Positions 59,501-64,000 of a DNA stretch of 64,000 nt are shown in pieces. Below the pieces are notes generated by a model that worked only from the letters and a program-made list of their open reading frames with translations, was not told the DNA's origin and did not search any database. This DNA comes from Propioniciclava flava (GTDB taxonomy: Bacteria; Actinomycetota; Actinomycetes; Propionibacteriales; Propionibacteriaceae). Made by a program: the position numbers and the translations under genes. The stretch spans positions 248,001 to 312,000 of the forward strand of contig NZ_PPCV01000003.1 in assembly GCF_004126535.1 (NCBI RefSeq), written 5' to 3'. Numbering within the stretch: the first letter of the stretch is position 1; each line of letters starts with the position of its first letter.

Positions 59501-62500
59501 GCGACAGCCTGTCGCTGGTGGCCGACAGTGTCGTCCCGACCGACTCGACGACCACGGTTCCGGCGAGCGTCGAGAAGGGGCAGATCACGCTGCGTTCCCC
59601 GCGTGAGGCGGCCACCCTGCGGTACTACTACGACGTCACCGATGGACGCGGCGGCACCGCCCGAGGCGTCCTGACCGTCCACGTCAGCCCCGATGCCGAG
59701 ACCAAGCCTCCCGTGGCGATCGACGACCTGGTGTCCACGGCGTCCATCGGCGAACGCACCTCAGTCGAGGTGGACGTGCTAGCCAACGACTACGACCCCG
59801 ACGGCAGCACCAAGGATCTGACCGTTAGCACCAAGGATCCCGGGGCGACCGTCACGAACGGCACGATGGTCACCGTCCAACTCACCGACCAGCGTCAGGT
59901 GGTGCTCTACTCGATCACGGACCTGGACGGGCATGTGGGGCAAGGGGCGATCATCGTGCCGCCGCTCGACTCGGGCGTCCCGTACCTGGATCTGACGAAG
60001 ATCCCGCTGCGGGTGAAGGCCGGGGAGATGCTCGACGTGCACCTGCGCGACATCGTCATCGTGCGGCCCGGGCACAGCCCACGGCTCACCTTCGCCGACA
60101 CGGTGCGCGTCGGAGCCGGGGCCGACACCACCCAGCCCGTCCGCGACGATGTGACGTTGCAGTACCGATCGTTGCCGGAGTTCACGGGCGCCAGCTCGAT
60201 CACCTTCGAGGTCACCGACGGGGCGAACGCGGACGACCCGAAGGGCCGCCGCGCCATCTTGTCGGCGCCGATCATCGTCGAACCCTCCACCTCCCATCAG
60301 CCGGTGTTCACCCCATCGGAGGTGTCGGCTGCTGCGGGCGAGACGCGGACGGTCGATCTGAAGCAGATGGTCACCGACCCTGATGAGGGCGACATGGATC
60401 GTCTCCGGTTCACCTTGGGGGCCGTGCCAGCAGGATTCACCGCACGGCTGGACGGTTCTTCGCTCGTCGTCGAGGCCGCCGCCGACGTGGCGCCCGGAAC
60501 CCGAGCACCGCTCCCGGTGACCGTCACCGACGGGTCGACGGCACCCGTCAGCGGCACCATCACCTTGACGGCGACCGCGTCCACCCGACCGCTGATGACG
60601 ATCCGCGCCGTGTCGATCAACGACGGCAAGGCGGGGCAGCCGTCGGTGACCGATCTGTCGACCGCAATCTCTAACCCGTTCTCCGATCAGGGCAAGCCGG
60701 TCACGATCGCAGGCGGACCGGAGTCGACCGTCCCGGGGACGCGGATCGAGGTGACCGGGCTGCGAATGTCCATCACGCCCCCCGCGGGCTACCACGGTCA
60801 ACTGGTCGTCACCTACACCGCCGTGGACGCCACCGGCTCGCCTTCTCGGTCCGTCAAGGGCACCGTCACGGTGACGGTGCGCGACAAGCCCGACGCTCCG
60901 ACCGCAGTGACCGCCGAGACGCATCTGTCCCGGACGGCCACGGTCAGTTGGACGGCGGGGGCGAACAACGGCGCGCCCATCACCGACTTCACGGTGTCGT
61001 GGCGCAGCGCGGACGGCGGCGCCAACGGCAGCCGCAGCTGCGGTGCCGTCACCACCTGCCTGATCACCACGCTCAGCAACAACGCGTCCTACACGTTCAC
61101 GGTGACCGCCACCAACGAGGTGGGGGAGAGCGATCCGTCGGCGGCGAGCGCGGCGATCCGTCCCGACGTGAAGCCGAACCCGCCCGGTACCCCGATCGCC
61201 GAGTTCGGCGACAAGCAGGCGAGCCTGTCGTGGGCTGCTGCTGAGGTTCCCGACGGCGGCTCCCCGGTGCGCACCTACACGGTGCAGGTGAGCCCCGGCG
61301 GCGCGACCCAGCAGGTCAGCGGGACGTCCATGGTGTGGAGCGGGCTGACGAATGGGACGGCCTACACGTTCCGGATCCAGGCGCACAACGACGACCCGAA
61401 CCCGTCGGACTGGTCGGCCAGTTCGGTGCCGGTCGTCCCGGCCGGGGTGCCGCTGCAGCCTGCCGCCCCGCAGGCGGTGAAGGACGCGGCGAGTCCCCTG
61501 CCGCCCTCGGTGACGGTGCGATGGGGGGCGCCAGGGGGCAACGGGGACGACAACCTGACCTACGAGATGCGTCGCACCGGAACCGAGTCCGTCCTCTACA
61601 GCAAGTCGGGTCTGTCGACCAAGGTCACCATGAGCGTCTCGGAAAGCAACCAGAGCTTCGAGGTGCGCGCTCGGAACAAGGCGGGCTGGGGAAACTGGTC
61701 CCCGGCGTCCAACGGTGTCCGAGGGTGGCAGACGCCCGGCGCGGTGACGGGGCTGTCCTCGGAGGCTACGGGGGCGAATGGCCAAGTCAAGATCACCTTT
61801 GGGGCGGCTAACGGCAACGGCGCGACCGCCTCAGAGATGAAGTACTACTGGCTCGCCAACGGGATTACGGGAACGCTCAACCCCGGCACCACCACCGTCA
61901 CGAACGGTGCGGCCTTCCCGAACGGGAGAAACACGTCCGTGGCCGTCTATGCGGTCAGCACCGTGAACGGGGAGTCGGTCCAGGGTGCCTCCACCTCGAC
62001 GACAGTGAACCCGTACGGGCCACCGACCAGCCCATCTATGTCGTGCAGTGCCTCCGGAACCAGCCTTACCTGCTCGTGGAGTGGCGGGAACGACAACGGC
62101 CGTTCGACCAACTTCCAGATCTCGGGTGATTGGTCCACCGGCGATGGGGGAGCATCCGGTACGCATGGGTTTGGGGACATCGGCTACTCCGCGAGCCGGT
62201 CCCTGTGCGTCCAGGCAGTCCAGGCTGGTGGCGCGACGGGCGCACGGAACTGCAACAGCGCCACGACGCAAGCGCGACCCAAGACGGTCGAGATCCTCAA
62301 GTACGGCAACGCCTACACGTTCCCGGATTGCACCGACCGGTCCTGCCAGTACATCACCATCAGAACCCAGAACTTCGATGGCAACGTCCAATGCACGCTG
62401 CAATGGGAGTATCCGCGCGGGGTGATGTCCGACTGGCGTACCTACACGATCGGGCCCAATGCCAGCTACCAGACCCGCGACTTCTACGGCATGCCGGGCG

Positions 62501-62550
62501 GCCGGGTGCAGGCCAACTGCGGCGGCGTTGTCGGCGGCATCAACTGGTAA
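56530..62550 (+). CDS. Giant cell-surface protein with cadherin-like/Big and Fn3 domains
   Basis: 2006 residues. Basic N-terminus and one TM (IAALLAIAVVMALLAAL, residues ~12-29), then a ~350-residue beta-propeller-like region (DTVFVEDAVNART; VVLDRASSMVRT). From ~385 to ~1450 come about ten cadherin-like/Big repeats, many with a V-x-xNDxDPDGD turn (VLENDVDPDGD, VANDVDPDGD, VLANDYDPDGS) that may bind Ca2+. Five Fn3-like modules follow (~1454, 1550, 1641, 1735, 1831) and a Cys-containing C-terminal domain (~1919-2006). It is encoded just ahead of MoxR and DUF58 genes, as fn3 is in the bifidobacterial PFNA cluster. The role, adhesion or envelope sensing, is inferred. Confidence 0.9.
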   Translation: MAGLLRKQRRGIAALLAIAVVMALLAALHPGVPARQMQLNDGGIWVTNQNLRLVGHLNYPSRTLDGAVRTTTPTFDVSQAGDTVFVEDAVNARTSSVDTAAFTIDQGAEHGKSVVFSHAANTTAFADAQAGRVWVMDASQASGFSTTAEPTLEDVPGARAIVGTDGVANIVLPSGAVKRVEQREVKDVGTIQGLKDLASGDITMVGDTLVVLDRASSMVRTVHGSTPVDSPQRMVLQQPGPAAETVLVAGEDSYLAAPLTGGDVAPTPVQGKGKPARPVLLQGCSYLAWAGTGNYVRTCGKPADSKAESVEALRGSTELAFRTNRDVIVLNDTASGRLVMVNQNMQVVDNWEQINTQNKETQDDTLSDTETTDQMSVDKNKSDTKPDALDDEYGVRPGKSFTLPVLENDVDPDGDLLLASVKTQPKGATVSRARGGEALSIDVPADAPPSMSFQYTADDGRGGTDDANVRITVFGPQVNKEPFQRRNSEVRVGSRGEASYAILSDFRDPEGDAMYVQGVSGTKDLSVEYRPDGVLTIKDLGTAAPGPQKVQVSVSDGVNVGTGTLTVNILEPNQPPIANADHVTALKGQKVTVQPLANDSDPNGRGLRLTSVDPAPAGMSIAPDFSTGTVQYSSETTGTFYLGYQVANESPTVATGWIRVDVAEPVEGRPVPSDDLAMLPAGGATIVDALANDTDPQGGVLILKSVKVPDQSGLAVEIIDHSQVKMSSPAGLSKPVDVTYTVSNGSGEATGRITVVPLPASATLLPPRATDDEAVVRDGDIVSIPVLRNDFSPSGLALAIDPNVTIEGGDTTFGDAFVSRDKVRFRAKKPGTLRLNYTVRDTAGNFDTGQVVLTVRPLTGAETNSPPVPQPLEGRVLAGATVTIPVPTDGIDPEGDSVSLVGLASGPVLGTATVEGSTIVYTASGSSVGTDTFSYAVADRFGATSTASLRVGVATPNATNQAPFAVPDDVSMRPDRRLSINPVANDVDPDGDSLSLVADSVVPTDSTTTVPASVEKGQITLRSPREAATLRYYYDVTDGRGGTARGVLTVHVSPDAETKPPVAIDDLVSTASIGERTSVEVDVLANDYDPDGSTKDLTVSTKDPGATVTNGTMVTVQLTDQRQVVLYSITDLDGHVGQGAIIVPPLDSGVPYLDLTKIPLRVKAGEMLDVHLRDIVIVRPGHSPRLTFADTVRVGAGADTTQPVRDDVTLQYRSLPEFTGASSITFEVTDGANADDPKGRRAILSAPIIVEPSTSHQPVFTPSEVSAAAGETRTVDLKQMVTDPDEGDMDRLRFTLGAVPAGFTARLDGSSLVVEAAADVAPGTRAPLPVTVTDGSTAPVSGTITLTATASTRPLMTIRAVSINDGKAGQPSVTDLSTAISNPFSDQGKPVTIAGGPESTVPGTRIEVTGLRMSITPPAGYHGQLVVTYTAVDATGSPSRSVKGTVTVTVRDKPDAPTAVTAETHLSRTATVSWTAGANNGAPITDFTVSWRSADGGANGSRSCGAVTTCLITTLSNNASYTFTVTATNEVGESDPSAASAAIRPDVKPNPPGTPIAEFGDKQASLSWAAAEVPDGGSPVRTYTVQVSPGGATQQVSGTSMVWSGLTNGTAYTFRIQAHNDDPNPSDWSASSVPVVPAGVPLQPAAPQAVKDAASPLPPSVTVRWGAPGGNGDDNLTYEMRRTGTESVLYSKSGLSTKVTMSVSESNQSFEVRARNKAGWGNWSPASNGVRGWQTPGAVTGLSSEATGANGQVKITFGAANGNGATASEMKYYWLANGITGTLNPGTTTVTNGAAFPNGRNTSVAVYAVSTVNGESVQGASTSTTVNPYGPPTSPSMSCSASGTSLTCSWSGGNDNGRSTNFQISGDWSTGDGGASGTHGFGDIGYSASRSLCVQAVQAGGATGARNCNSATTQARPKTVEILKYGNAYTFPDCTDRSCQYITIRTQNFDGNVQCTLQWEYPRGVMSDWRTYTIGPNASYQTRDFYGMPGGRVQANCGGVVGGINW

Positions 62551-62591
62551 CACCACCTACCTGACCACCCACGGACGAAGGAACACACACG

Positions 62592-63563
62592 ATGGAGCTC
62601 ACCCCGCAGAACGCGGCCTGGTTCGCTGAGACGTTCGCCAAGCTCACCGACAACGTCGGCCAAGCGTTGCTGGGCAAAGCGCCCGTGATCCGGCTGGCGC
62701 TCACGTGCATGCTCGCCGAGGGGCACCTGCTGCTGGAGGACGCGCCGGGCACGGGCAAGACCGCGCTGGCTCGCGCCCTTGCCGCGACCGTGCAGGGCAC
62801 CCATAGCCGCATCCAGTTCACGCCCGACCTGCTGCCCTCCGACATCACCGGCGTGACCATGTACGACCAGAAGACGTCCCAGTGGGAGTTCCACAAGGGG
62901 CCGATCTTCGCGTCCATCGTGCTGGCCGACGAAATCAACCGCGCCTCACCGAAGACACAGTCGGCCCTGTTGGAGGTCATGGAGGAGTCGCAGGTCACCG
63001 TGGACGGCACCCGCCACGAACAGGGCCGCCCCTTCATGGTGATCGCCACCCAGAACCCGGTCGAGCAGGCGGGAACCTACCGGCTCCCCGAGGCGCAGTT
63101 GGACCGGTTCTTGATGAAGTCGGCCGTCGGCTACCCCGACCGGGCCGCCGCCCTGCAGGTGCTCGCCGGCTCCGCCAACCCCGACCGCGCCAAGGGTCTG
63201 CGCCCCATGATCGCCACTCACGCCGTCGCCGAGATGGCCGACATGGTGAAGACCAACTACGTCAACGAAGCCGTCTTGGACTACGTGCAGCGCCTCGTGG
63301 AAGCCACCCGTGAGGACGCCGACACCACCCTGGGCGTCTCGACGCGTGGGGCGATCGCCATGGTGCGCGCCGTGCGCGTCTGGGCGGCCGCCCATGGTCG
63401 CAACTACGCCGTCCCGGACGACGTCAAGCAACTCGCCGCCCCGGTGTGGACGCATCGTCTGGTCATGTCCCCCGAGGCCGAGTTCTCCGGGGCCACCGCA
63501 ACCCAGGTCATCGCCCGGGCGCTCGACAATGTGGAGCCGCCGAAGGAGCGCCAGGGCCAGTGA
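62592..63563 (+). CDS. MoxR-family AAA+ ATPase
   Basis: 323 residues. Walker A LLLEDAPGTGKTALARALAA, Walker B IVLADEINRASPKTQSALLE, sensor 1 VIATQNPVEQAGTYRLPEAQ and Arg-finger/sensor 2 region (LGVSTRGAIAMVRAVRVWAA). MoxR proteins act as chaperones for metal-cofactor or envelope complexes with DUF58 and VWA partners. GAAGGA precedes ATG 62592 and the stop overlaps the DUF58 start by 4 nt (GTGA). It is 41 nt after the Fn3 gene, so one operon is likely. Confidence 0.95.
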   Translation: MELTPQNAAWFAETFAKLTDNVGQALLGKAPVIRLALTCMLAEGHLLLEDAPGTGKTALARALAATVQGTHSRIQFTPDLLPSDITGVTMYDQKTSQWEFHKGPIFASIVLADEINRASPKTQSALLEVMEESQVTVDGTRHEQGRPFMVIATQNPVEQAGTYRLPEAQLDRFLMKSAVGYPDRAAALQVLAGSANPDRAKGLRPMIATHAVAEMADMVKTNYVNEAVLDYVQRLVEATREDADTTLGVSTRGAIAMVRAVRVWAAAHGRNYAVPDDVKQLAAPVWTHRLVMSPEAEFSGATATQVIARALDNVEPPKERQGQ

Positions 63564-64000
63564 GCGACGAGCAGCAGCGGCGCCAGACCTTAGGGTCGGG
63601 GGTGCGCCACCTCATCGACGCAGGGGGGCAGCTTGGTTCGGTCCTGCGCCGGGCCGGGCAGCGCGTGGGGGAGGCCCTTCGACCGATCACGCGTGCGATC
63701 GCCCGCCGCACCGATCCCGTGGTGCGCACCGTCTCCCCGCTGGGGTGGGTCGTGATCGGCAGCCTGCTGGTGGGCGGCGCCTTGGGTTGGCGCTACGGCT
63801 GGATCGAGTTGCGCACCCTGGCCGTGCTGTTGCTGATCCTGCTGCTGGTTGCCGTCGCGTTCACGTTCGGACGCTGGAACTACGACGCCGCGATCGAGTT
63901 GGGCAACCGCCGCATCCGCGTCGGACAGACGGCGCTAGGCCGGGTCGTGCTGCACAACACGTCCGGGCGGCCCGCGGCGTCGTCCATCCTGGAACTCCCC
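63560..64000 (+). CDS. DUF58-family protein, N-terminal part (runs off the window)
   Basis: 147 residues visible from GTG 63560, open at the right edge. A ~55-residue charged cytoplasmic N-terminus is followed by two TM segments (LGWVVIGSLLVGGALGWRYG; LRTLAVLLLILLLVAVAFTF) and the start of the extracytoplasmic/domain region (ELGNRRIRVGQTALGRVVLH) typical of DUF58 proteins before their DUF58 core. DUF58 proteins pair with MoxR. In the PFNA cluster a transglutaminase, PP2C phosphatase and FHA protein come next, which would be beyond 64 kb. Confidence 0.82.
   Translation, partial: MSDEQQRRQTLGSGVRHLIDAGGQLGSVLRRAGQRVGEALRPITRAIARRTDPVVRTVSPLGWVVIGSLLVGGALGWRYGWIELRTLAVLLLILLLVAVAFTFGRWNYDAAIELGNRRIRVGQTALGRVVLHNTSGRPAASSILELP

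Overview
The window looks like a chromosomal origin region of a high-G+C Gram-positive bacterium, most likely an actinobacterium close to Propionibacteriaceae (an inference from content and gene order, not from a database search). The reasons are uniform high G+C, frequent GTG starts, 4-nt ATGA/GTGA operon overlaps, many apparently leaderless genes (-10 hexamer 6-8 nt before the start codon), a SerB with two ACT domains, an actinobacterial-type Tad locus, and the block parB-parA-(spacer)-rsmG-jag-yidC-yidD-rnpA-rpmH / dnaA-oriC-dnaN-recF-dciA.

Layout. 1-5.6 kb: end of a TetR regulator, a CmtR-like metal sensor with a CDF metal exporter, an APH-fold kinase, two SHOCT membrane proteins, and a divergent DesK/NarL-type two-component system. 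5.6-8.3 kb: a large STAND (NB-ARC) NTPase with kinesin-light-chain-like TPRs, the best candidate for a less-described system. 8.3-20 kb: alpha/beta hydrolase, ilvD, hotdog protein, serB, DUF1304, a truncated AraC regulator, a siderophore-interacting reductase behind an iron-box-like palindrome, an MFS exporter, an ABC pair whose ATPase has a substituted P-loop, a PQ-loop protein, an ACT-domain regulator and a pirin. 20.2-28.9 kb: a nine-gene Tad pilus operon on the minus strand. 29.2-34.4 kb: a carbohydrate ABC importer (lipoprotein and two permeases, no ATPase) and a NatAB-like ABC exporter. 34.5-40.6 kb: YceI, citrate synthase, GNAT-like protein, aminotransferase, D-Ala-D-Ala-ligase-like protein, SURF1 and DUF3817.

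40.6-53.4 kb is the replication/segregation core. Genes left of oriC run on the minus strand and genes right of it on the plus strand, so both arms are transcribed away from the origin. Three parS palindromes lie in and just upstream of parA. About 1.9 kb between parA and rsmG has no convincing gene but holds microsatellites (12 x CCAGCA, 5 x 7 bp). DnaA boxes flank dnaA on both sides. gyrB/gyrA do not follow recF-dciA; a convergent YczE-type membrane protein and a MocR-type PLP regulator stand there instead.

54-64 kb: the divergent yczE/mocR pair, a VOC-family gene broken by a +1 frameshift, then a 2006-residue cadherin-like/Fn3 surface protein, a MoxR AAA+ ATPase and the start of a DUF58 protein. 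The last three match the fn3-AAA-DUF58 core of the bifidobacterial PFNA cluster. Regulatory signals include two copies of a GTTGA-N4-TCAAC operator, on yceI and on the broken VOC gene, 21 kb apart, suggesting one MarR-type regulator encoded outside the window.
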